From Cenococcum geophilum 1.58 (taxonomy: Eukaryota > Ascomycota > Dothideomycetes > Gloniales > Gloniaceae), in the NCBI GenBank assembly GCA_001692895.1, contig KV748239.1, forward strand, positions 529,206 to 593,205: a DNA stretch of 64,000 nucleotides. The letters run 5' to 3'. This document shows positions 25,641-34,759 of the stretch, one piece after another (positions within the stretch are counted from its first letter, which is position 1; each line of letters begins with the position of its first letter). Made by a program: the position numbers and the translations under genes. The notes beneath the pieces were generated by a model. The model did not search any database. It was not told where the DNA came from and was given only the letters and a program-made list of their open reading frames with translations.

Positions 25641-26883
25641 AAAAAAATTTCCTGATGTCTCCGTTAAGATATCTATATCCTTTTATTATAAAACTGCTAG
25701 GTAACTAGAAAACGCTAATGCTAGTATAAAAGCGTACCTACGATAGGTAGTTGCCTATAGTTAAGATAACTGGGTAGATTACCTCCTACTAGGTAAATTT
25801 ATAGTAAATAACTACGTCTTAACTACTATAGGACTTACCCCGTTCTTCGTAAATAAGGGTTATTACCCCTAATCTAGTATAGAGCCACTAGAACCTATTA
25901 ATAAGAAACTACTATATAGAAAACGCCTTAAGATACTACTTACTAACTAGCATATAGACCGTATAAAAAATCTACTCAACTACTATAAGGGAGAAATGGC
26001 CTAGGCTTAAGTAAAGTAGGCCTACTTCGCTAACTATTATAGAACGCCACCATCGGAGATGCGTGTTAGTAACTAGGTATAGCTAAATATACGTAATATC
26101 TCTACGTAAAGGCCTATAAAGTTACTTAATTATAAGAACCTTAGCCCCTATCTAATTAAACGAGTTATTAATAGAGGAGCTATATATAAGCTAAAACTTC
26201 TACCTACCCTAGCTACCCGCGGGATATAGCCCATATTTTACCTATAGCTACTACACCTCTATTAGCCTAACCCTTTACCGGAGTAGATATAGCCTAAACC
26301 CCTACTAGTACTAATCTAAGATAAGAATAAAGACGAAAACTATAAGGAGTAGACCGTTAAACGAATTATTAACTCTAAATACTTTAGTAAAGGCAGAGGA
26401 CGACCGCTCTACTATAGAGCTATATACACAGAATTTAACATAAATTAGCCAGAATGGCAACTACAGTCATTTGCGAAATATTGTGAACTCGGGCCGAAGT
26501 AAGCCCGCGCATCCCCCACCACTAAATTTTATATAGAAATTAATGGAATTAATTATTCTTACCTACCCATGCCTTTAAACCTTGCTGTTGCCGCCTAAAA
26601 TCATGCTCTAGTCTAACTAGATTAGGCAATTTATATAGAGTAGCTAGTGTTTATAAATTTAGCCGCACGTATATTAGCTCGTATTAATAAAGGCTAGAGA
26701 TATAAACGTGCATTATTTAACGCCTCGCCGCCGCTATAGGTCTCTAAGAGAGCTCTAAAAAAGACTTAATATTGCCTAATAGGGTATTGCCTAGTAAGGC
26801 GTCTTACGCAGCCGCTAGCGCTGTAGCTACCGTCGCCATTATTTATACGCTCGTCGCCGCCGTTATTAATATAGCCGGATACT

Positions 26884-26950
26884 ATAGAGGAGGAGGAGGA
26901 AGAGGAGGAGGAAGGAGAGGAGGAGGAGGAGGAGGAGGAGGAGAAGGAGG
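26884..26950 (+). repeat. GGA microsatellite
   Basis: A run of GGAGGAGGAA-type trinucleotides inside the Tc1/mariner-type element. It produces the Gly/Arg-rich open frame 26772-27014, which I do not regard as a gene. Confidence 0.85.
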
Positions 26951-27014
26951 AAGATTGAATATCGCTGCTACTAGTTCCTGTCAGCTTTATAAGTCGTTAA
27001 AAGGTAGTATCTAG

Positions 27015-28180
27015 AAGGGAGGCCTTACCTAGCGCGGTGTCTTTAAAGTATAACACTAAGAACCTCTTTTATAGCTTAATTAAGAGCTAGCGCGATAGTG
27101 TAATTAAAAGGTGCTTACTATAGATCTTTAACGTTAATTGCCTTAAAGCAGCTGCCTTATACAAAAGGCAATTAAAGGCTAATAACTTCCTTTATAAAGT
27201 TAACGATCGCAACAACCTTTATAAAGTACTTAAGCTATTAAAGGACCTCCATAAGCAGCATTTAATAAAGTTATTATACTTAGATCTTACCTTATACTTA
27301 ACTAAGGAACGGCCTCTAGAGATGCTAGTACTATCACTAGCACCTCTCTCTAGTTAAACAGTAAGATTTAGTAGATAAACTACTACCTAAATCTAAAAGG
27401 CTAATCTCCTAAATATTATTGCCGTTAAGGAAGCTACTGGAAATAGGGTTCCCGCTCTAGTAAGTAGGTGGCCCTATATTAATATATACTGCTTAAATAA
27501 AAAAGGTACCTACTAGTAGAATAGGCGTGAGGGCGAAGCTGATTATATTAAGCATTACTATTCCGTTAACGCTTATATTCTTTAACGGTAGAGTAGAGAG
27601 ATCTAAAACGATATTTTAACGGTTAAGGAGCTATTACAGAATATTGTTTGCTAGCTATTAGCTTAGAAGATAAAGCAGTAGCTTCTAAAGAATAAGGAGC
27701 TAAAGGTTAAGGATAACTCACTAATAGAACAAGTTAAGGATCTCGTTTAGCTATTAACTATTAGAGAGTTATAAGCAATAAGGCGTTTAGATTATTAGTA
27801 GTAACTAGGTTAACCTTTACCTCCTAGTATTAAGCCACCTCCTAATTTAAGCTTAGTGTGTTTAGAAATAGACCACTATAAAATTCTTTTAAAGTTCTTT
27901 AACTGGTTAATGGCTTAGCTAAGCCACTCTAGTAAGCGCTAGAAGAGTATCCTATAGCTAATAAAGTATACTTTAATAGAGGATAATTAGGATATTAATA
28001 GGATAAGATCTCTAAAGGATATAATAATAGAACTCTAGAAGGAGTATNGGTTTCCTATTAGTACGCTNCCGCGGATTANANAGAAGGTAGNAGAGTTTAA
28101 GCGTTAGAGGACAGCCTATTATAAGTANAGGAATATATTATAGAAAGCTTTAATCTACTATATAGCNAGCCTTTTTAAAA
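27015..28180 (+). pseudogene. Unidentified second coding relic inside the Tc1/mariner-type element
   Basis: The plus-strand frame read from 27015 gives about 390 residues rich in Leu, Lys and Glu with stops mainly at Gln/Trp-type codons. Legible words are KAAALYKRQLKANNFLYKVN, LYKVLKLLKDLHKQHL and ELLKNKELKVKDN; part looks coiled-coil. It converges on the transposase and ends near it. I do not recognise the family. It could be an accessory protein of the transposon, a captured host gene or a remnant of another nested element. Confidence 0.4.
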
Positions 28181-29163
28181 TATNCCTNTNNNTATACTCT
28201 ATAAGTTTAACTAATTATAAACTCTAGAAACCTATTAAAGCTCTTAAACTTAGACGCTAGTATATAGTTCCTCCTTATCTAAGCCTTTAAATCCTTAAAT
28301 ATTGCCTTAATTAGATTAAAATCCGGTAAGTATAGTAGTAGGAATTTAAGTATAACACCCGCCTGCTTACAGAGCTCTTAAAGTTATACTAATTTATAGA
28401 TAGATNNATTATCTAATATAATAATNNAACGCGGCCCTAGGTATAGTNTANAATTTAGTAGCACCTAATACTTTATAAAGTCCTTAAAAAGCTCGCTAGT
28501 AAAAGCTCCTTAGAAGATAAGGTAGCTTATATAGCCCTTAAGCGTTAACGCCGGTAGTATACTCCATCGTTTAGATCTTTTATATAGTATTAACACCTTA
28601 TAATCTATTCCTCTTAGCAACTAACCCTGTTTCCAATCACTAGTCCTTTTATTTAAAGCCGACTTGTTAAGGAAGATAAGCTAGTTAGTAAGCCATTGTT
28701 TTTACCTACCTTGCTAGGTAGTACGGAGGGGTGTACTCTACTAAGTAGCATGCTTAGAGACTGTCTTTCTAAACTACTAAGCAACCTTAAGAATATGGCG
28801 GATAGTATATATAGAGGTTTGGATATTAAATTCGTTAAAGAGGAAGTCTTACATCTCGTTAAGGTATACAGTAGGTCTGTTATTAAGGAATTTAAGCAGT
28901 CTCTATTTAGTAGGAACGTTAGTAAACCTTAATACTATACTAAGACTACTTACCAGCTTTTGATACTTTAGTAGAGCGCTTAGCCTACCTAATTTAACAC
29001 TAGGTAGGGTATATAGCTGACCCCAGAGGTCCCAATTTAATTAGAGCTTGTAAACAGTCGTCTTTAAGAGCTTTAAGGCTGCTGCTATATTAGGTATATC
29101 CTCATTAAGGTCAAGACGAAGTTTTATTTAGTTTATAACCTCAATTGGAAGGCGCCAGCCCAT
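28170..29163 (-). pseudogene. DDE transposase relic (Tc1/mariner superfamily)
   Basis: It starts MGWRLPIEV near the right TIR. An N-terminal helix-turn-helix follows (about residues 1-70: LDLNEDIPNIAAALKLLKTT, then KLGRLSAL). The DDE core has LIFLNKSALNKRTSDWKQG (first catalytic Asp read as Asn), then RWSILPALTLKGYIS, GAFTSELFKDFI and IIILD (second Asp kept), then YLPDFNLIKAIFKDLKA (the usual PDFNPIE has Glu read as Lys). Both losses are G-to-A changes, as RIP makes. Internal stops and Ns at 28048-28190 and 28405-28450 prevent a full reading. Confidence 0.75.
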
Positions 29164-29501
29164 TGTAGTGGCCTAAGTAGGTAGAAATAATCAATTCCAT
29201 CGATTTCTACATAAAATTTGGTGGTGGGGGATGCGCGGGCTTACTTCGGCCCGAGTTCACGATATTTCGCAAATGACTGTATAGGAAGACTTCAAAAATG
29301 CAAAGGATTTAATTAGCAACTTTTACTATGCGAACCTATAGAAACCGGGCTTAAGCAGAGACTTTATACCTAATCCTCTATAGGAGCCCTTATAGAGTTA
29401 AACCGTTATACATTACCATATAAGGGCAAATTACTATTAAATTGCCGTTAGATTACAGTAAAGTGTAATTACGTAACTAGAATATCGTTAAGATATCTAG
29501 A

Positions 29502-29524
29502 AACTTTAACCGGCGGTTAAAGTT
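29502..29524 (+). promoter_or_regulatory. Palindrome upstream of the 3' LTR of chromovirus C
   Basis: 11-bp arms AACTTTAACCG around a single G, 165 bp before the 3' LTR and after the chromodomain stop region, followed by ATCTAATTAGTTA. It matches the module at 11850-11872 of chromovirus B. Confidence 0.5.
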
Positions 29525-29689
29525 ATCTAATTAGTTAGATTCTTAGATGCCAAGCCCTATTATATAACATTATTTTAAGCCTTTAGCAATACCCCCCTTT
29601 TCTTCTTTTCTATACCTTAAGTGTCTCTTCTATATATATATAGTAACCACAGCGTTACCGGAGCTCCGCCTTTATAAAAGGGGGGGTAG

Positions 29690-29882
29690 TATTACAAAAC
29701 CCCACTACAGGGGCCTCTATAGGAGAGCCCCGTGCTCTCGCGTACACCTCGCGTACAGCTTATATTAGCTACGCGTAGGTATATCACCTCCTTACGCCCT
29801 TGACCCTTACGATCGATCGCGTAACGTCTTATAGACTCCTTAAATACATACGCTTTATAGCTACTGCCCCCGTCCTATAACA
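29690..29882 (+). repeat. 3' LTR of chromovirus C
   Basis: 193 bp matching 16182-16374, ending CCTATAACA and followed by the target duplication GTTTA. It differs from the 5' LTR at scattered positions, mostly C/T or G/A. Confidence 0.85.
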
Positions 29883-29887
29883 GTTTA

Positions 29888-32800
29888 GTACTTCTATTAG
29901 GCCTATAGGCAGCTCTTTAAGTAGTTATTAGTGGTTTTTTTATTTAACTAGTTCTACTAGCTCCGCTATATAGATCCTTATTACCTTTACGCCTTTTTAT
30001 TTATAGAACTGGGTAAAATTAATAGTATAAGTATATCTAATGTTGTCTAGGTTAGGGCGTGTCTAGTTCTCTAGTATTACAGCTAGGCTAGCGCGGCTTA
30101 GTTAGCCTAGGGGGCGGAAATAAAGCGGTGGCCCTATACGGTGCGCGTAGGAGATAGGTATAAGGTTAGGCGTTATAGGGGGGAGATCTTAATTGCTTTG
30201 GTTTCGGTCTTAGCTATAATGCCTTTAGCTATTATACGTATAGTTGTATATACGTATAGCAAATAACTTAAAGTTAGGTATCTTATTAGCTAACTTAGGT
30301 TAAGCAAGTATATATAGGGGACTTATAGTTCCAGTAGTTTTTTTTTTAGAAATAGAGTAATAGTCTAGTCTTCCAGAATCTCCACTTTATTTACTACATA
30401 TATTGGCTTACTAGTATTAGGCACCTCTTTTACTATTAGCTAGCGGTATCTAAGCGTTAGCCGTATAATGCGTCCGTATAGTACTATTTAGTTATAGCTA
30501 GGAATATACTATAGGAGGTAGTTATAGGTATAGTAGTTAGAGTTAAACTTAAGCTTTAGGGCGGGGAAGTCTAGCTTTAGGTTATACTTTTTTAGCTAGG
30601 GTATTCTAAGAATTACTAGTATAGAAGGTAATAGCTTTATAATGTAAAAAAGTATAGGTTCTGTATAATGGCCAATTGTTATTATTATTATTATTATTAT
30701 TATAAAGTAGTAGGTAATAAAGCTGGATAGGAGTCCGTTAGTAAGGCAAAGTGGTTTTAGAACTAGGAGTCTTTTTATTATAATATTATGCTTTTTTATA
30801 AGCAAGTCTTCGTCTATAAACGCTAGTGCTATACCACTAGTATTAGTAAGGCTTACTATTTTAATAAAAACTTATAGGAGTAGGTTGCGTAATAAGGAGA
30901 GGTAGGTCTAAATAAGGATAGTATTTCTATTACTGTTTACTATTCTAAGGTTAAGTAGCAGTTGGCTTAAAATAAGGTCTAACTAATCTAGTAGCATAGA
31001 TCTAATCCTTTTATCCTCCTCCCTGTATAGTTTTAACCCTTAGAGGCGACTTGGTCTAAAAGTTGGCCTTTTAATAACTAAATTATAGGGCTTAGCTAGT
31101 AGCTATGGTCTTAACTAGTATATCTTAATGTATTAGTCTCCGACGGTATATATATACTAAAGGGTACTTTTTTAAGGATATAGCTAGTTTTATAATTAGT
31201 AGCAATATAAAGTACTTATCTATTATTCGCGTATAGGGCTATTAGCTAAGGCTATATTAGGGAAGGGAATTATAGGGGTAGGTCTCTATATCTAAACCTA
31301 TATCCCTATCCGCGGTTACCGCTTTAGTTACTATCCCTCTACTAAAGAATCCGCCGCGGCTAGAAGGGGGCTAGCGTAGTAGTATTAGAAGGGGATTTAG
31401 GTTCTGCTTAGGTTATAAGCATCTTTCTAATAGCTAAGTTAACTATACGCTAGGTAGAGTCTATTGTCTATATAATATCTTTAGACGTTATTAGGGAGGC
31501 CACTACTACCGCTGCCGAATTTAACGGCGTTAAGGTCTATTAGGTCATTCTATAGTGCCAGTGCTAAGGTATTATTATTAGATAATATAGGTCAATAGCC
31601 TCTAGCAGTATTTAGCTTAGTATAGTAGGCGTAGTTTTATAGGTTATAAGCGAATATGTCTATCTACTTACTCTAGCCTTTATAGTTAGCATCGCCGATC
31701 TTACGGCTAAGGGTAAAGGCTAGGTCCTTTATCTTTAGGGAAATATTCTTTTTAAGTAGGTCCACTTTTTATTCCTTAATCTTATTTGCTTTAATTATTA
31801 ACTTATTAAGCTCTACTTTTTAGAACTAATAGTTATACTTGCCCTAGCTTAAGGTATCCAACTTATTTTTAGCCGCTTGGGTTATATTTATAGTCTTATA
31901 GTACTTCCTTATATATATAAATATAGACTCTTAATTAGAGAAGTTCTATTTACTTAAGTTATTTAGGTATATACATAGTATATTAAGGCTATACTTAATA
32001 TAGTTATAAGCCTTATTTATTAGTATATCTAATATATAGAGGACATCGTCCATTAGGGTCTTAAAGCACTTTACATCCCTCTAGAAAACTGTAAGCTTTG
32101 CAGTATGGGTATTGAACGAGCGACTTCATTGTAAATCTATGGAAATCAAGTGGTATAAATACATGAGGAAGGTGTAAGAAATAAGATGAAAGGGGGTACC
32201 AATGCGTAGCTAAAACAGGGTGATACGCAGTCGAGACGGGGTGGTACGCTGGTGAGACAGCGTACTGTTTTAGCAGGGTACTGATACCGGTAGTCGGTTA
32301 CAAAAACGCTTTAGATCTTTATTTCCTATATTTTAAAAAAAATCATTTTTTAGTTAGTAATCCCTTGCCGTTAAATAGGGTTAGATTTTTTACTTTACGC
32401 TTTTTTCTATAGGGCTTAGTTAAAAGAGGGGAGCTAGTAGCAGTATTCTTATCAGCAATAGTCTGGGTAAGTGTAGTAATCTAAAAGCTTAGACTTTATA
32501 TAGTCTTAGTATATATAAAAGCTTGCTATTCGTATTGTTATATACGTAGTTTAAGTATCTTAAGGGAGTTAATTCTGTGCTAAGCTTCTTTAAGTTAGGG
32601 CTTTACGGTTTAGCCTTTATTATAGACGGCTTAAAGACCACTCTTAATACTAGTTAAAAAGGTTATATAAATAGAGAGGTGCTAAGAGGTTTCTGTTATA
32701 TTAAGGTCCTTAGGGTACTTAAGACCATTCCTAATTGCCTAGGCGATATTAGTATAGGAAGTATTAAAAAAGCGAGCGAGCGCTTTACGGGTGTTTGTTA

Positions 32801-32900
32801 CTAGGGTATTATTTATATTATAGTCGCCCATTCTAATAGATCTAGGTAAAGTAATTGGGGTCTATAGGGCTAACTATAATACTAAGATTATCGAGACTAC
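29888..32900 (-). pseudogene. Chromovirus B Gag-protease relic
   Basis: Minus-strand reading from about 32900 gives a Gag region (KANKIKE-KVDLLKKNI, IGDANYKG) and then a retropepsin-like segment. The latter is visible as the 69-residue open frame 30596-30805, with FITYYFIIIIIIII, LPSILVILRIPWLKKYNLKLDF (normally VILGLPWL). It continues directly into the RT part at 16176 if element C is removed. The TTA trinucleotide run at 30679-30702 lies inside. A solo LTR interrupts Gag at 32090-32302. Confidence 0.6.
32090..32302 (+). repeat. Solo LTR, 213 bp, target duplication AAAAC
   Basis: It begins TGTAAGCTTTGC and ends GTCGGTTACA, with a perfect 5-bp duplication AAAAC (32085-32089, 32303-32307). 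Its base composition is normal, in sharp contrast to the RIP-degraded Gag around it. It is therefore a young insertion or escaped RIP because of its small size. TGTAA...TTACA ends are common in copia LTRs, but the family was not identified. Confidence 0.8.
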
Positions 32901-33081
32901 TTGGGACTATGCTAAGGCTATACTAAGACTGTGCTAAGATTATCTGGGACTATATTTTAGTGCTACTGGTTATACTAGATTATAATTATACTAGGAGGAT
33001 AGAATAAGGACTAGGAGAATAAAGATAATAGATTAAGAAGAGAAAAGATCGCGATAGGGCGTAATTGGAGATACTATAAAC

Positions 33082-33268
33082 TGTTACAGCTCTATAATAT
33101 AGGTAGGCTAAATAACCACGTTATAATATAAAGAGAAGAAGAAGGTAAACAGGGGTATTATATATAAATAGTAGGGCCAGCCGCAAAGGAGCTAGTAGTG
33201 GGCTAGCTAATAGTAGAAAACAGTACGAGATAGTATAAAACAGTATGCGTTAGGTCAGTGCCGTAATA
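33082..33268 (-). repeat. 5' LTR of chromovirus B
   Basis: 187 bp, TGTTACAGC...CCGTAATA on the plus strand, partner of 11450-11636. Right after it, TATAG and family-A gag sequence resume. Confidence 0.8.
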
Positions 33269-34589
33269 TATAGTTTCTTTTCTTATTATCTTAACTTTTT
33301 AGTACTACTTAGGTCTGTTAGCTCTGCGCTATACTATAGTTTAGATACTTACTACGTCTTTCTTATATACGTCGGTCCCTATTATATTCTGCTAAATTTA
33401 TTACTTTAGTATAGCTAGTTATCTACCTTAATAGCTTATTTTATTAGCTCTCTTATATTATTTAGGTTATCCATTAATATTATAGTTGTTTAAACTTTAG
33501 CCTTTAGTCCCCTTCTATACTATACTATTAACGCTCCTTAGTTCTATTTAGTCTAAGCTGCTAGTATTTAAAACTGCATTATATAGTCTATTGCTAATCC
33601 CTTCTATATAAGTTAATATAGCTTTCCTTTAGCTATTGCTATTAATTCCGGATCTCAATATATCTATATTAGTCTATTAGCAAATCCGTTCTAACTTAAG
33701 AATATACACCATGCTTCTAGGTTAGTAATTGCTAATTTATTAGACTATATCTCCGTAAGATAAGGTATAAACCACTCTAATGCCCTACTTATTAAAAATA
33801 ACCCTATATACGCTATTTGATCCACTAGCTCTGCTAGCTTAGTTTCTTTATACTAAAGCTTCAGCCTTATCTATATAAGGAATCCCTTTAGCTTATACTT
33901 TTCTCCTATAAATCTTTTAATTAATAGCATCTTAATCTTTTTCCTTTTTATACCTTAAAGTTATTAGAGTAGTACCTAATTATTAACGTTACTTTATTCC
34001 ATAACACTTCTAAGTTAATTTATTATAGCTACTTATAAGTCATTATCCTTATACTAGTGTCCCCTCTAGATCCTAAAGTTATTACTGCCGTTAATAGCGT
34101 TATAGTTACTACTTTAGGTAGTATATTGTTTAACTTTATTAATACTATAACTAGGTAGTAAATATATAATAAGGCCTTATAGTAATACTACGGTAGACTT
34201 ATTAATAGGCTAGGTATATAGGTAAATAAGAAGTTAATAATATAAACACTACTAGTAAAGTAAGTTGCCTAATAGATTAACTCTAATTATATTCTAAGAT
34301 TTACTATAAAGAGAAGAACTATTTAGGTAGGGACTGTAGTCCTTTAAGTATATAATCCTACGCCTAAGAAATGCCCTAAGTATATTAGTATATTAGTATA
34401 TTAGTACATCGCGTTCCTATATTCCCACGTTCCCACATTCTAAACTTATAAGGTAACTTAGCTATATAACTTAGCTACCCCTTATCTTATAGCTTAATCG
34501 GTTCTAGCGCCTCCTATACCATCTTAACTAACCCATTTATGTCTTCTCTTAGTAGTTATACTACTGCCGATATAAAGTCCGTAACAATT
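33269..34589 (-). mobile_element. Gypsy family A copy 2, 5' LTR and start of gag
   Basis: This matches 10060-11381 of copy 1 throughout, including the LTR at about 34340-34589 that ends (plus strand) GTCCGTAACA. The sequence left of 11450 is its continuation, so the element was split by chromovirus B. The right end of the RIP-degraded nest is here. Confidence 0.65.
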
Positions 34590-34607
34590 AAACCGTTTAA
34601 ATACCTA

Positions 34608-34759
34608 TCCCCTCCCCTAGTAGGGTCCTATAAGAGTTAGTTTATATATAAATACTAGAATTAAAAGTACGCGTATAGTTATGAAGCCTTAATCCTATTA
34701 GATCTATTAGCTAGCCCTTATTAATAACTATAGGACCTATTTTACTAGGGGAAGGGATG
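34608..34759. mobile_element. Possible small MITE
   Basis: TCCCCTCCCCTAGTAGGG...TCCTATA near the left is answered about 150 bp later by the inverted TATAGGACC...CCTAGTAAAA-type complement (ACTAGGGGAAGGGAT). TA flanks the left end, and TA occurs two bases beyond the right. Arms are imperfect and the ends uncertain. Confidence 0.4.

Larger units (their letters stand above)
23448..25657. mobile_element. Satellite-carrying TIR element, copy 2 (CATCAGGAA ends)
   Basis: The left end CATCAGGAA plus a T-run is mirrored at the right end as an A-run plus TTTCCTGATG. TC flanks both ends and the integrase frame of chromovirus C resumes at 25658. The interior, on the opposite strand to copy 1, holds the same kinds of module in the same order: 9-bp array, tetranucleotide array, conserved block, GACGGTCGTCTGG array and conserved terminal block (24810-24935). 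Unlike copy 1 it also has a 12-bp array and a 200-bp hairpin at the right end. No protein-coding gene is visible. Confidence 0.65.
26464..29279 (-). mobile_element. Tc1/mariner-type DNA transposon, 2816 bp
   Basis: Inverted terminal repeats of at least 80 bp start CAGTCATTTGCGAAATAT and include CGGGCCGAAGTAAGCCCGCG. TA is duplicated at both ends (26462-26463, 29280-29281). It interrupts the chromodomain of chromovirus C between two parts of the same domain. Inside are a minus-strand transposase relic and a separate plus-strand coding relic. Its ends are less RIP-affected than its interior. Confidence 0.85.
20800..29350 (+). pseudogene. Chromovirus C Pol relic: protease, RT, RNase H, integrase, chromodomain
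   Basis: RT is at about 21330-21850, with YRGLNAIIIKN, IIAAFNYLRIREG and ALRDYLNDF; the YxDD box near 21775 is masked by Ns. RNase H is at about 22195-22450, with YNYKIYNKELLTIV-AFKEF. The integrase core runs to 23447 and resumes at 25658, with FYYKTAR-LENANASI. The chromodomain starts at about 26330 (TVKRIINSKYF, GRGRPLYY), is cut after PEWQ at 26463 and finishes at 29280-29340 (EDFKNAKDLISNFYYAN). Stops at Gln/Trp positions throughout. Names rest on these family words. Confidence 0.75.
16182..29882 (+). mobile_element. Chromovirus C (Ty3/Gypsy), complete shell with two nested elements
   Basis: The 193-bp LTRs (16182-16374 and 29690-29882) bound the element, and a perfect 5-bp target duplication GTTTA flanks it (16177-16181 and 29883-29887). 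The minus-strand Pol of chromovirus B continues across the site. Plus-strand order: gag with zinc knuckle, RT, RNase H, integrase, chromodomain. The integrase is split by the satellite element at 23448-25657 and the chromodomain by the Tc1/mariner-type element at 26464-29279. A 2.3-kb segment including the 5' LTR and gag is present twice around an N gap. Subtracting all these gives about 6.4 kb. Confidence 0.85.
11450..33268 (-). mobile_element. Chromovirus B (Ty3/Gypsy), full-length shell with nested insertions
   Basis: The two 187-bp LTRs (11450-11636 and 33082-33268) bound the element. Flanks are CGTAG on the left and TATAG on the right, a 5-bp target duplication that differs only by one C/T and one G/A change (RIP). 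Read on the minus strand: gag and protease at about 32900-29888, then RT, RNase H, integrase and chromodomain from 16176 to about 11985. The two halves are separated by element C. Solo LTRs at 12612, 13971 and 32090 are further insertions. Without nested DNA it would be about 7 kb, normal for the family. Confidence 0.8.

Noticed and set aside
26772-27014. Gly/Arg-rich 80-codon frame
   Set aside because: Generated by a GGA microsatellite inside the Tc1/mariner-type element.
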